Below are positions 8,787 to 18,092 of a DNA stretch of 64,000 bases, piece by piece. A program made the position numbers and the translations under genes. Origin of the DNA: Pseudomonas weihenstephanensis (GTDB taxonomy: Bacteria; Pseudomonadota; Gammaproteobacteria; Pseudomonadales; Pseudomonadaceae); assembly GCF_001043055.1 (NCBI RefSeq), contig NZ_JYLF01000010.1, positions 62,001 through 126,000 on the forward strand, given 5' to 3'. The notes under the pieces were generated by a model, which saw only the letters and a list, made by a program, of their open reading frames with translations, was not told where the DNA came from and made no database searches. The number at the start of each line of letters is the position of its first letter. Positions within the stretch are counted from its first letter, which is position 1.

Positions 8787-9792
8787 GACCGACCTCCAAT
8801 GTACGCGGCAACTACGTCAATGCGACCGTGTCCCAGCTCATAGCTGATTTGCCTCCGGGCCTCGCGAGCAAGGTGCCTATCTACCTGGCAACATTGGCCG
8901 CCATTGATAGGCGCGCGATGTTGGGTAATTTGCTCATAACGCTCACATGCGTAGGCCGCGCGTAGCTCATGGAAGCCTTTGAGGTTGTGCGCATGCAGGA
9001 TGGCCCGCGCAGGGCGGATGATTTTTTGTACAAGGTTCAGGTAGCTTTCGTGTGGCGCAATCAGGTTGCTGCTACCCACAGGCGACACCTGCCGTGCAAA
9101 CCTAAGCGCACCAAGAATATGGTCATTCACCGTAATCCAACGGGGTGCCGAGGCGCCGGCGCGGCCGCCTTTGGTGCCATCCTGAATGTTAATCCTGCCT
9201 TGGCCGTTAGCCTCACGGCTCAGCCGTGGCAGGTCAGCCAAGATAGCCTCACGCAAACGCATGCCAGTGGCTCGTGCCAACAGAACGATCGCGGCGGCCC
9301 GTAACTGATGATGGCTGCAAAGCGCATCGACGATCCGCTTAACCTGTTCGTGGTCCTGGCCCTGCGGCACCGAGTGTCGAACCCCGGTGCGCTGCATACC
9401 CAACGCAATTTCACGCACTGATCACCGCGAAGCGCCGCCATGGTCCTGTTAACGCTGGATAGCCGATTTTGCGCAGTGCTGGTGGCGAGGCCACCGCGCC
9501 CAACCAGGTCATGGAGATACGCCGCATAGTTGGCCAATACCTTCCGATCAACCTGCCGCGCATCATTGATACCGGGCCCCTGTTCGGATCGGCACCACTT
9601 CACAAATGCCTGCCACCGATCAGAATGCGCCTTGACCGTGCCGTAGTGGCCACCGCCGAACATGTCTTTCAATGCCTGCGGCCCTGCGTAGCTCAATTGC
9701 CTGCCGTAGCCGAAATTGCGGCCATCGCGTCTACCCACCAATGCCATGTCAGTCACCTCATCTTCCGTTCTCCAATCCTCGCCCCACGTCAT
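8783..9792 (-). pseudogene. Integrase-domain protein, disrupted by a frameshift
   Basis: Two overlapping frames together make one integrase-like protein of about 330 residues. The first (from 9792, or from the internal ATG at MALVGRRDGRNFGYG) has the SAM-like DNA-binding half ending L-S-S-V-N-R-T-M-A-A-L-R-G-D-Q. The second (ending at 8783) resumes with A-L-G-M-Q-R-T-G-V-R and carries a tyrosine-recombinase-like half: ARATGMRLREA, then F-H-E-L-R-A-A-Y-A and a C-terminal ELGHGRIDVVAAYIG. The frame changes between about 9400 and 9420, where a TGA sits just upstream of the second frame. A sequencing error is possible. It is a different recombinase from the P4-type integrase to the right. Confidence 0.72.
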
Positions 9793-10169
9793 CCCGCCAA
9801 GAATGTTGAGTGTTATCAGGGATCAAGGCCCCTGCGACCTGTGAGGGTGTCCACTGACGCAGGACTGGCGGCTCCTTACGGCCGGGAGCGAGGGCATCTC
9901 ATGATCTGGCCTCCTGAGCACCGATACCGGTGGGCGGGTGGAGGCTGCACTGGCTGACGACACCAGCGCCGCGAGATCCTGAGCCGGGTAAAAGCAGCAC
10001 TGCGATGACCGGGGCATGCCTGACTGTCAGTCAGATGCAGTCCATTCCGTGGGCTGCGGCACCATCATCTGCATCGCTGTTGCTGGTGACTTCGGTGTTT
10101 GTCACGCCGATTGTCACGAGGGGAAATGCCGCAAAGCCTTGTACGAGGTGGGCTGCAGCAGCAGTAGGA

Positions 10170-10204
10170 GCGCCCGTCTCTTTCCGGAAGAAAGAGACGG
10201 GCGC
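10170..10204. repeat. Perfect 15-bp inverted repeat, 5-nt spacer
   Basis: The arm GCGCCCGTCTCTTTC is followed by CGGAA and the exact reverse complement. No T-tract follows on either strand, so it is not a standard terminator. It would form a very stable hairpin in RNA or a cruciform in DNA. Confidence 0.8.
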
Positions 10205-10568
10205 AGGTTGGCGCAATGAAATGGCCAAGCGGATAGGTTGCTGCAGGGCAGCGAATTAGGAAGTGTCGTCTGGCGCACGAGGGCAATGATCTGAAGTAGG
10301 CATCCATCACCGGGGAGGTGACCGGGCGAGCTGCCGGACGCGAATCGCCTTTTGGGCTGAACCACCGCGAAAGCGGCGTGACCTTCAAGGTTCGGGCCAC
10401 CGGGGTTGCTGTCATCGACAGCGCTTGCACGGCCAGTTCTACGCCTGTGGATAAACCCGGTCAAGGTTCGAAATTCAGCGTCACTTTGGACTTGAAGAAC
10501 GGTTATCCACCGGTGGAATTCCGTGGTAAATCCTGGACAACGTGGTCGATTTTAGCTCTTCAAAGTAA

Positions 10569-10613
10569 GGTCCATCCAAACAGGGCGGCTTTGCAGCCCT
10601 GTTTGGATGGACC
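10569..10613. repeat. Perfect 18-bp inverted repeat, 9-nt spacer
   Basis: The arm GGTCCATCCAAACAGGGC, a 9-nt spacer (GGCTTTGCA), then the exact reverse complement. No T-tract follows. It lies 88 bp downstream of the integrase stop codon and could act as a transcription end or processing hairpin for that gene, or as a recombination-related site. Confidence 0.8.
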
Positions 10614-10700
10614 CGCGCTTAGAAGCGGATAAGCGAGGCTGCTTGCCCCGAATGTTGAGTGCACAGTTGTTGTCGCTGGCATAGGTGCAACTGTATAGCG

Positions 10701-11957
10701 CTAGCGGATCGGCACCACGTTCTTGTCTCTGACTTGGCCGTATGCTGAGGCGAGCAGGCTACCGGTGGCAGCTTTCTGGATGTACTCACTCCACCAAGCC
10801 ATCATCGGACGCCGACGCTCGATGTAGTCGGCTCGATTGTAAGCGCTACGCACCTCATCCTTGTCGACATGCGCCAGTGCGACCTCAATGAGTTCCGGGT
10901 CCCAACCATGCTCATTCAAGACGGTGCTGGCCATCGAGCGCATGCCGTGACTGACCAAGCGATCCTGGAACCCCATGCGTTTCAACGCCATGTTGGCGGT
11001 CTGGCTATTGGCGTGGGTGCGCGGATTTCTGTCTGCCGGGAATACGTATTCGCGATGGCCGCTGTGAGTCTTCAGTGACTCCAGCAGTGCGACAGCGTGA
11101 TCACTCAATGGGATGCTGTGTGGGCGACGCTTCTTCATCCGTTCCGGTGGGATAGTCCAGACACGCCTTTCAAAGTCGATGTCTGCCCAGCGAGTAGTCG
11201 CCGCCTCGGCGGGCCGAGTCATCGTGTGCAACTGCCATTCGATGAGGCAACGGGTCGTGCGCTTGATGCTGGCATTTGCGATTTCCAGCATGAGCTCGGG
11301 GAGCTCTTCGGGCGGAAGCGCAGCCATGTTCTCTTTCTTGGGCTTCTTGAATACTGCCCTGATGCCGCTGAGCGGGTTGGCGAAGATCAGGCCGGAGTTT
11401 ACGCCGTAGGTCATGATCTCGTTTAGCCGCTGGCTAAGACGTTTGACCGTCTCCAGGCTGCCTTTCGCTTCGATTGGGCGAAGCAATCCGATCACCATCG
11501 GCGCAGTGATTTTCGCGAGTGGAGTCGTCTTCAAATCTGGGAACACGTGCAGCGTGAGCGACCGCCAGATGTCCTCGGCGTAGGCCGGGGTGACAGAGTC
11601 TTTCTTGAGCTCGAACCAGGCGGTGGCCACGTTCTCGAAGGTGTGTTCCGTTTCCGCGCGCTTGGCTTCATTCAACGTATCGCGTTGCACCTTCGGATCG
11701 ATGCCCTGGGCCAGCAGTTCGCGGGCCTCGACTGCCTTCTTTCGTGCATTCGCCAGTGACAGTTCGGGGTAGGTCCCGAAGCCGATGTTTATGCGCTTTT
11801 TGGTCACCGGTTCGCGGTAGTTGAAATTCCACAGTAACGAGCCGTTGCTGCGTACGCGGAGCTGCAAACCGTCACCGTCCGTGAGGACGTAATCCTTAGA
11901 CGCGGGTTTGACTCCCTTGAGCTGTCGATCGGAAAGACGGAGGTTTTGAGCAGGCAT
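10701..11957 (-). CDS. P4-type tyrosine integrase of the tmRNA-associated island
   Basis: Site-specific recombinase that inserts and excises the island. The 418-aa protein starts at the ATG at 11957, chosen because GAGGAG lies 6 bp upstream; the frame is open 34 codons further. The N-terminus (residues about 1-95) is the arm-type DNA-binding domain (L-T-D-G-D-G-L-Q-L-R-V, then W-N-F-N-Y-R). The catalytic half shows Arg in T-M-T-R-P-A-E-A, H-G-M-R, a second His in A-L-A-H-V-D and a Tyr in S-A-Y-N-R-A-D-Y, so it looks active. It begins about 190 bp from the 3' end of the tmRNA gene and reads in the same direction, the usual layout for P4-like integrases at ssrA. Confidence 0.93.
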   Translation of the reverse strand: MPAQNLRLSDRQLKGVKPASKDYVLTDGDGLQLRVRSNGSLLWNFNYREPVTKKRINIGFGTYPELSLANARKKAVEARELLAQGIDPKVQRDTLNEAKRAETEHTFENVATAWFELKKDSVTPAYAEDIWRSLTLHVFPDLKTTPLAKITAPMVIGLLRPIEAKGSLETVKRLSQRLNEIMTYGVNSGLIFANPLSGIRAVFKKPKKENMAALPPEELPELMLEIANASIKRTTRCLIEWQLHTMTRPAEAATTRWADIDFERRVWTIPPERMKKRRPHSIPLSDHAVALLESLKTHSGHREYVFPADRNPRTHANSQTANMALKRMGFQDRLVSHGMRSMASTVLNEHGWDPELIEVALAHVDKDEVRSAYNRADYIERRRPMMAWWSEYIQKAATGSLLASAYGQVRDKNVVPIR

Positions 11958-12107
11958 GAGATTCTCCTCAGGCACTGATTCGGTATTCCAAAGATTAGCA
12001 CCGGATGAGGTGGAATACCGTCTGGAATACCCGAATGGCTGGAACTCAAAAACTTTCAAAAGACCGCAAAAGCGCTGGAGGCCGCGTATTTACTGGATCG
12101 CAGGCAC

Positions 12108-12137
12108 AAAAAAAGACGTCCGTGGACGTCTTTTTTT
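12108..12137. terminator. Bidirectional intrinsic terminator after ssrA
   Basis: Seven A, GACGTC, CGTG, GACGTC, seven T: a symmetric hairpin with U-tracts on both strands. It lies 8 bp past the CCA end of the tmRNA and separates it from the integrase gene. Confidence 0.85.
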
Positions 12138-12144
12138 GATCATT

Positions 12145-12536
12145 TGGTGGAGCCGGGGGGATTTGAACCCCCGTCCGCCAGTACTCCGCTGTCGGTACTA
12201 CATGCTTAGCCGTTTCTATTAAGTTAACCCTCAGCGACCCGAAGGGCAGGGTGCTTTGGGCGAGTTGTGTAAGTTTTAGCCGCTTCGTCCACAACGTACT
12301 GCACGGCGATCCTGTTCTATATGACAATCACTTCAGGTTTACAGGCATCCCCTAGTGATTGCTGGACCCGAAGGTACCAGGAGGATGGCTAAGGCAGCTT
12401 ACGCTGCGAGAGCTTGACCCTCGTAGGTTTCGTCATTGGCAACTATAGAAAGTTGCAACAGTGGATTTACGAGTTCTGTTACCAACTCGGCATGCACCTA
12501 GAGTTTCGCAACCGGCGTCGAATCCTAAACGGCCCC
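12145..12536 (-). ncRNA. ssrA: Transfer-messenger RNA
   Basis: About 392 nt. The 5' GGGGCCG pairs with CGGCTCC before the terminal ACCA to form the tRNA-like acceptor stem, and the T-loop TTCAAAT lies within GGGGG/CCCCC. The tag frame at 12399-12440 reads ANDETYEGQALAA followed by TAA. The RNA rescues stalled ribosomes and tags the nascent protein for proteolysis, with SmpB (encoded at 21894-22376) as its partner. The 3' end is intact although the integrase gene lies directly beyond it, as expected if the island attachment site reconstitutes the end of the gene. Confidence 0.96.
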
Positions 12537-12608
12537 GATGCCTGCTGTGTGTAACCAGCAAGCCAGCGCAGTCTACGCCAATCCTGCGCAGAAGGCCAAC
12601 CTCAAGGC

Positions 12609-12899
12609 TTATTTGCCTTCACCACCCTTGTTGATGTTTTGAATGCGCTGCAACTCTTGGGTGGTGATAGAAATGCATTCTTTGTCGTTGCCGCTCTCTT
12701 TTGCAGCCACGGCTTTGTCATGAGCGGCTTTGAGGTTGTCATTGGTGTTTTCGCTGGTTTGGCCAGACGTTGCCATCGCATCGTTGATCTTTTGCAGGTT
12801 GATGGAGCACAGATCATCTTTAGCCGGTTCGGCCGCAAATACGGGAGAAGCCAACATTGCAGCAGTGATAAACAGGCCAGCAAGAGCGGTACGCTTCAT
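12609..12899 (-). CDS. Small secreted protein, unknown function
   Basis: A 96-residue protein with a typical signal peptide (MKRTALAGLFITAAMLASPVFA, cleavage probably after residue 22). The mature part is hydrophilic and helical with exactly two cysteines (D-L-C-S and K-E-C-I), which could form a disulfide in the periplasm. The ATG at 12899 has a good AAGGAG ribosome site 8 bp upstream; the frame is open 20 codons further but without such a site. It lies just upstream of the tmRNA gene on the same strand. No domain recognised. Confidence 0.75.
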   Translation of the reverse strand: MKRTALAGLFITAAMLASPVFAAEPAKDDLCSINLQKINDAMATSGQTSENTNDNLKAAHDKAVAAKESGNDKECISITTQELQRIQNINKGGEGK

Positions 12900-13156
12900 G
12901 GGTAAACTCCTTGTGCACAGATGAGGCCCGGTGTGTGCGGGCTCGGTTTTATACCCCAAGCAGTGGGGCCTTAAGCCAATTGACTATAGCTGCGCTCAAG
13001 GGTTCTGCTTTTATTTGGCCATCATTGGATTAGTTTTTTTATGCTCAAAAAAGGTGCGCAGAACCTGCATTGTCTGGCGTAGTCGTTGCCGCAGGCTGTG
13101 GGCTTTTCATTTGAGAAGCGCGCAGCCTTTGGCAGCGACATACCGACTACGTAGCG

Positions 13157-15967
13157 TTACAGCGATTTGGCCGCCGTCACGCGGTCGACCAAATACACCA
13201 AGCCGTGGTAGTCAATGCCGCCATGTTGCGTCAGGCCAATCTCGCACGTGCGACTGGTGGAAATCCCTTCGCTGCAATGCTGCACGGCGTCTTTTAAGCT
13301 GCGCAGCGAATGGCCGTTCAGCTCTGGCGTGGTGAACCCTTTGTCGCCCGCGAAACCGCAACATTGAATGCCTTCCGGGATCACGACTTCGGTGCTGCAC
13401 AATCGTGCGATGTCGATCAGTGCCTGACTCTCGCCCAAGTGTTGCGTGCTGCACGTAACGTGGACGGCGATCGGAGCTTGTTGCGGGGTGAAGCGCAACT
13501 TATCCACAAGGTGGGTGCGAATGAAACGTACCGGGTCGTACAGGTCGAGACGCGTTTCACCCAGGTCTTGAACCAGGCGTAACGTGCACGGGCTAGTGTC
13601 GCAATAGATCGGGTCAAGCCCGCCACGGCTGGCGTGCAGTAGGGCGCCAATCAGTTCCTGGCGTTTGTGTTCGGCTTGTTCGGCGTAGCCCTTGGAGGCG
13701 AATGGCTGACCGCAACATAGGCTGTCCAGGTTGTCCGGGAAGACCACTTGGTAACCGGCTTTTTCCAGCAAGCCACGGGTTTTATCCAGCAGTGACATTT
13801 GCTCGCTGTCGCCTGCCGCGGGCCCCATCACGCGGGATACACAAGCCGCGAGGTACACCACTCGTGGTCGTGCATCTTTCACGGGCGGGCTAAAGCGAAT
13901 GGCCCGCTCGGGTTGCGGCATGGCGTTCGTCCACAGCGGGACTCGTCCTTTGCTGGCCTTGGTGAGCGTCGCCGACAGTTTGGTTAGGCGCGGCGCGCCC
14001 AGTAACATGCGCGCACCGTTTGCCACGTGCAGGGTAAAGCGGGCGCCTTGTAGCGTGGTCGGAAAATGGGTGCCCAGCCAGTCGGCCGTTTTGAGGTGAG
14101 TTGCCTTGCTAGCGCGCAGTTTTTTGACCAGTTCACCCGTGTTAATCCCTACCGGGCAACGTTGCGCGCATAAACCGGTCGCGGCGCAGGTATCGATGCC
14201 TTGGTATTCGTAGGCTTTTTCCAGTTCGCGGGTATCCACGCCTGCGCGTTTTTTCGCCTGTATGTCGCGCCAGATCACTATTCGCTGTCGGGGGCTGAGC
14301 GTCAGTCCTTTGGACGGACACACCGGCTCACAAAATCCGCACTCGATGCACTTATCCACAATCTCGTCGGCGGCAGGCAGGGGCTTCAAGTGTTTGAGGT
14401 GGATTTGCGGGTCTTCGCTGAGTATCACGTCCGGGTTGAGAATGCCTTGCGGGTCGAGCAGGCGTTTAAGTGCCCACATGAGTTGATACGCGTCGCTGCC
14501 CCACTCCAGTTCTACAAAGGGCGCCATGTTGCGACCGGTGCCGTGTTCCGCTTTGAGGGAGCCACCAAATTCCACGGCCACCAACTGCGCCACGTCATCC
14601 ATGAACGCCTGATACCGTGCGACTTCTTGCGGGCTATTGAAGCCCTGGGTGAAAACAAAGTGCAGGTTGCCTTCAAGCGCGTGGCCGAACAGGATCGCTT
14701 CGTCATAGTGATGTTTGTCGAACAGCTCAATCAGGCGATTGACGCCGATGGCCAGTTGTTCGACAGGGAAGGTCACGTCTTCGATGATCACTGTTGTGCC
14801 GGTTTTACGCACCGCGCCGACTGCCGGGAAGGTGTCTTTGCGAATGGCCCACAGCTTGGCGTTTTCGGCTGGATCTTCGGTGAAGTCGACTTGTTTCTCG
14901 ACAGTGAATGCCGACAGCGAACCCATGATGTGCGCCAATTGTTCGTGCAACAACGTCTGCGTAGCGGCGCGGGACTCAATCAGCAGGGCGCAGGCATTGG
15001 CCGACAGTTGTTGTACGAAAGCAGGCATGCCGGGCTTGTCTTGTACTGAGCGTAGGCTGCGGCGATCGAGAAGTTCAACGGCAGACACGGGTTGGCTTTT
15101 CAGTACGGTCACGGCGTTACAGCAAGTTTCGACGTCCGGGAACACGATTAACGCCGAGGCTTTGTTCGGGTGATCAATGACGGTGTCGTAAGTCACCGAG
15201 CTGATAAAACCCAGCGTCCCTTCGCTGCCCACCAGTAGGTGGCTCAGGATATCCAGCGGGTCGTCAAAATCCACCAGGGCGTTGAGTGACAACCCGGTGG
15301 TGTTTTTCAGACGGTATTTGTGGCGGATTTTCGCAGCCAAATCAGTGTTGGCGCGGGTCTCGCGGGCCAGGGTAGCAAGTTGTTCCAGTAACGGGCCGTG
15401 GCTTTGGCGAAAGTCGGCGACATTACCGGCGTCTTCGGTATCGATACGTGTACCGTCGGCCAGCACTACGCGCATGCCCGCCAGGGTGTGATAAGTGTTT
15501 TGCGCGGTGCCGCAACACATGCCACTGGCGTTATTGGCGACGATGCCGCCAATTTTGCAGGCGTTGATTGAGGCCGGGTCGGGACCGATCTTACGCCCGT
15601 ATGGTGCGAGCCAGGCATTGGCTTGTGCACCAATCACACCGGGTTGCAGGCGGATTTGAGTGCCTTGGCCGCGAATTTCTTTAGCGTTCCAGTTATCGCC
15701 GAGCACGATCAGTACGGAGTCGCTGATGGCTTGGCCGGACAAACTGGTGCCGGCAGCACGGAAGGTGACTGAAACCTGGTCGCGGCGCGCCAAGTGCAGC
15801 AGTTCAACCACTTCGTCTTCGGACTCGACGCGGATGATCAGCTTTGGGATCAAGCGATAAAAGCTCGCATCGGTGCCAAAGGCCAGCGTCGACAGCGCGT
15901 CAGTGAAGCGACGATCGGGTGGGATCAGTCGCTCAGCATCACGCACAAAGGCTACGGGCAGGCTCAT
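13157..15967 (-). CDS. dld: D-lactate dehydrogenase, FAD and 4Fe-4S type
   Basis: Membrane-associated oxidation of D-lactate to pyruvate is the likely reaction, judged from the operon. The 936-aa protein has an FAD-binding domain (about residues 40-240, with FRAAGTSLSGQ), an FAD-oxidase C-terminal domain (to about 520), a two-cluster ferredoxin domain with CIECGFCEPVCP and CAATGLCAQRCP, and a C-terminal CCG domain pair (DSLCCGQPF and IQCCGFAG). YdiJ has the same layout but is longer, so a related 2-hydroxyacid substrate cannot be excluded. The start overlaps the lutC stop (ATGA). It is the last gene of the lactate operon. Confidence 0.85.
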   Translation of the reverse strand: MSLPVAFVRDAERLIPPDRRFTDALSTLAFGTDASFYRLIPKLIIRVESEDEVVELLHLARRDQVSVTFRAAGTSLSGQAISDSVLIVLGDNWNAKEIRGQGTQIRLQPGVIGAQANAWLAPYGRKIGPDPASINACKIGGIVANNASGMCCGTAQNTYHTLAGMRVVLADGTRIDTEDAGNVADFRQSHGPLLEQLATLARETRANTDLAAKIRHKYRLKNTTGLSLNALVDFDDPLDILSHLLVGSEGTLGFISSVTYDTVIDHPNKASALIVFPDVETCCNAVTVLKSQPVSAVELLDRRSLRSVQDKPGMPAFVQQLSANACALLIESRAATQTLLHEQLAHIMGSLSAFTVEKQVDFTEDPAENAKLWAIRKDTFPAVGAVRKTGTTVIIEDVTFPVEQLAIGVNRLIELFDKHHYDEAILFGHALEGNLHFVFTQGFNSPQEVARYQAFMDDVAQLVAVEFGGSLKAEHGTGRNMAPFVELEWGSDAYQLMWALKRLLDPQGILNPDVILSEDPQIHLKHLKPLPAADEIVDKCIECGFCEPVCPSKGLTLSPRQRIVIWRDIQAKKRAGVDTRELEKAYEYQGIDTCAATGLCAQRCPVGINTGELVKKLRASKATHLKTADWLGTHFPTTLQGARFTLHVANGARMLLGAPRLTKLSATLTKASKGRVPLWTNAMPQPERAIRFSPPVKDARPRVVYLAACVSRVMGPAAGDSEQMSLLDKTRGLLEKAGYQVVFPDNLDSLCCGQPFASKGYAEQAEHKRQELIGALLHASRGGLDPIYCDTSPCTLRLVQDLGETRLDLYDPVRFIRTHLVDKLRFTPQQAPIAVHVTCSTQHLGESQALIDIARLCSTEVVIPEGIQCCGFAGDKGFTTPELNGHSLRSLKDAVQHCSEGISTSRTCEIGLTQHGGIDYHGLVYLVDRVTAAKSL

Positions 15968-16635
15968 GCATCCTCCAGAATTAACACCACCAGGTCTTTC
16001 GGACCGTGGGCACCGTAAGCCAGGACTTGTTCAATGTCAGCGGTTTTAGAAGGACCGGACACCAGCAAGGCATTGGTCGGCATGCCATCGGACCAGTTCA
16101 TTTCACGTTGCACCTGATAGAAGTTGTCGCGAATTTCGCTGGCTTTCAGCAGGGCGAAATGCACCGGTGGCACAAGGCTCATCAGGCGCGGCTCTTCGGT
16201 TGTCGGCCACATGATCAGGCTGCCTGTGGCCGCGATCGCGCCCAACGTAGTGGTCAAGCTGGCGGGCGTGTCATTGAACAACTCGTCTTTCCACTCCTCC
16301 ACCGGCCGATCGTAGGCTTTGAGTGTCGCGAGCGTCGGGTTCTGCGCCCAGTGCGCGGTAACTTTCTGCCCGTGGGGCGTCGACGGAGCAATCAGCAAAC
16401 TCGGTAGCTGGCGATCTGTAATCAGCTGGGCCAGAAGCGCAGGCCAGTCGTGTTCAGTGCTGAGGTGGATTTCCGTGTGCACGGCTTCCATCAACTTACG
16501 CAGTTGGGGGATGCGCTGTTCAAGCGGGTACGTCCAGGGCTGGGTCACCAATTGTTCGTCGAAGTTGTCAGCCACGGGTGTAGTGCCCGTCAGGCTGTTG
16601 CGCAGTTTGTTGAGGATATTTTGCTTAGCGCTCAT
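15964..16635 (-). CDS. lutC: L-lactate utilisation protein LutC/LldG
   Basis: A 223-aa member of the LUD (DUF162) family, the third component of the LutABC L-lactate oxidising complex. It carries the conserved block A-A-T-G-S-L-I-M-W-P-T-T-E-E-P-R near residue 135 and ends G-A-H-G-P-K-D-L-V-V-L-I-L-E. It has no Fe-S motif, as expected for LutC. Both ends overlap neighbours by ATGA (lutB upstream, the dehydrogenase downstream), so the four genes should be made in step. Confidence 0.92.
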   Translation of the reverse strand: MSAKQNILNKLRNSLTGTTPVADNFDEQLVTQPWTYPLEQRIPQLRKLMEAVHTEIHLSTEHDWPALLAQLITDRQLPSLLIAPSTPHGQKVTAHWAQNPTLATLKAYDRPVEEWKDELFNDTPASLTTTLGAIAATGSLIMWPTTEEPRLMSLVPPVHFALLKASEIRDNFYQVQREMNWSDGMPTNALLVSGPSKTADIEQVLAYGAHGPKDLVVLILEDA

Positions 16636-18092
16636 GACTGATCTCCCGACTGTTTCGCCAAGTGCTCGCGGGCCATGTCGTGCAACGAACGGGCGGCGGG
16701 TTTAGGGGCGCTGTGGTTTTGGGTCCAAGGTCCTACCTTGCTCGGCGTCAATGCGCGCAAGCGAGTGGCGGCCTTGAGGAACAAGCGGTACAGGTTGGGT
16801 GAGCTGTTGAGCTTGGCCCAGGCGTTCCAGATGAAGCGTTCTTTGCGTGAATACTTGCTGCCCTGACCGCGCATGATGCGGGGTTGGGTGGTGGGCGCTT
16901 TGACGTTTTCTTCACGCAGGCGGCGTAACAGAGCAGGAATCGGGATCTTGACCGGACAGACTTCCCCGCACGCTCCGCACAGCGACGAAGCGCTCGGGTG
17001 ATCCGGCACCTTGGCCAGCCCCACCATGTGCGGCGTGATAATTGCGCCGATAGGGCCGGGGTACACCTCGCCGTAGGCATGACCGCCAATGCGTGTGTAA
17101 ACCGGGCAGTGGTTCATGCAAGCGCCACAACGAATGCAATTGAGGGTTTGACGAAGTTCACTGTCGGCAAATGCCTGGCTGCGGCCGTTGTCCAGCAGCA
17201 CTAAATGTACTTCTTCTGGGCCGTCTAACTCGCCGGGCTTACGTGGGCCAGAGATCATGTTGACGTAAGTCGTGATTGGCTGGCCGAGGGCAGAGCGGGT
17301 CAATAGCGAGAGCAGTGGGACAACATCACGCAGGTTCTCGACTACCTTCTCGATCCCGGTGACGGCAATGTGCACCGGTGGGACGGTGGTCGACATGCGC
17401 CCGTTGCCTTCGTTTTCCACCAGTAGCAGGGTGCCGGTTTCGGCCACCGCGAAGTTGACGCCTGAGACGCCGATGTCTGCTTCAAAGAATTTTTGTCGCA
17501 GTACACGCCGACCAATCTGGATCAGTTGGTCGACGTCTTTGGTGTAGTCCACACCGAGTTTTTCGTGAAACAAGTCGGCCACTTGCCCGGCGTTTTTATG
17601 GATCGCGGGCATGATGATGTGGGACGGTTTTTCGTTATCCAATTGAACAATGTACTCACCCATGTCGGATTCAAGGCATTCAATGCCTTGAGCACCCAGG
17701 ACATGGTTCATCTCCATTTCTTCGCTGACCATCGACTTGCCTTTGATCACCTGTTTGGCGGCGCGGCGGCGCGCAATCGAGAGCACGATGTCGTTGGCTT
17801 GCTCGACAGTTTCAGCCCAGTGAACGTGCACGCCGTTACGGGTCAGGTTGGCTTCGAGCTGTTCAAGCAGGTCTGGCAGTTTAGATAAGGCGCGGGCACG
17901 GATTGCATTGCCCAGTGCCCGTAGGTGCTCGCGCTCGTGGGCGTCGCTGAAGGCCACGGCGCGTTTGGTCATCAGAGAATCCATGGCGCTGCGAAAGTTA
18001 TTGCGCAGTTGTTTGTCAGCCAAGGCTTCATGGGCGCGCTCGCGGAAGTCTTCTTCCACTGCAACGGTCGGAATCAGTGTGCCGGTGCTCAT
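16632..18092 (-). CDS. lutB: L-lactate utilisation iron-sulfur protein LutB/LldF
   Basis: A 486-aa iron-sulfur component of the L-lactate oxidation complex. The N-terminal LUD domain contains V-A-E-T-G-T-L-L-L-V-E-N-E-G near residue 220. Two 4Fe-4S motifs follow: CIRCGACMNHCP near 309 and CGACGEVCPVKIPIP near 365. The C-terminus is a basic LutB-type tail. The start overlaps the lutA stop. The cysteine pattern is complete, so the electron path to the respiratory chain looks intact. Confidence 0.93.
   Translation of the reverse strand: MSTGTLIPTVAVEEDFRERAHEALADKQLRNNFRSAMDSLMTKRAVAFSDAHEREHLRALGNAIRARALSKLPDLLEQLEANLTRNGVHVHWAETVEQANDIVLSIARRRAAKQVIKGKSMVSEEMEMNHVLGAQGIECLESDMGEYIVQLDNEKPSHIIMPAIHKNAGQVADLFHEKLGVDYTKDVDQLIQIGRRVLRQKFFEADIGVSGVNFAVAETGTLLLVENEGNGRMSTTVPPVHIAVTGIEKVVENLRDVVPLLSLLTRSALGQPITTYVNMISGPRKPGELDGPEEVHLVLLDNGRSQAFADSELRQTLNCIRCGACMNHCPVYTRIGGHAYGEVYPGPIGAIITPHMVGLAKVPDHPSASSLCGACGEVCPVKIPIPALLRRLREENVKAPTTQPRIMRGQGSKYSRKERFIWNAWAKLNSSPNLYRLFLKAATRLRALTPSKVGPWTQNHSAPKPAARSLHDMAREHLAKQSGDQS

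Larger units (their letters stand above)
9793..10700. other. Gene-free stretch with two long inverted repeats
   Basis: About 900 bp between the broken integrase and the P4-type integrase. Open frames exist on both strands (up to about 120 codons), but they overlap one another, lack convincing ribosome sites and give no recognisable protein. The only clear structure is the two perfect inverted repeats listed separately (10170-10204 and 10569-10613). The stretch may be decayed island DNA or may contain recombination or regulatory sites. Confidence 0.6.

Noticed and set aside
10318..10632. 104-codon plus-strand frame in the gene-free stretch
   Set aside because: Overlaps the 18-bp inverted repeat and competing frames; no recognised domain and no ribosome site.
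12931..13156. Looked for a gene or RNA between the secreted protein and the dehydrogenase
   Set aside because: Only short frames running into dld; no promoter, tRNA or hairpin of note.
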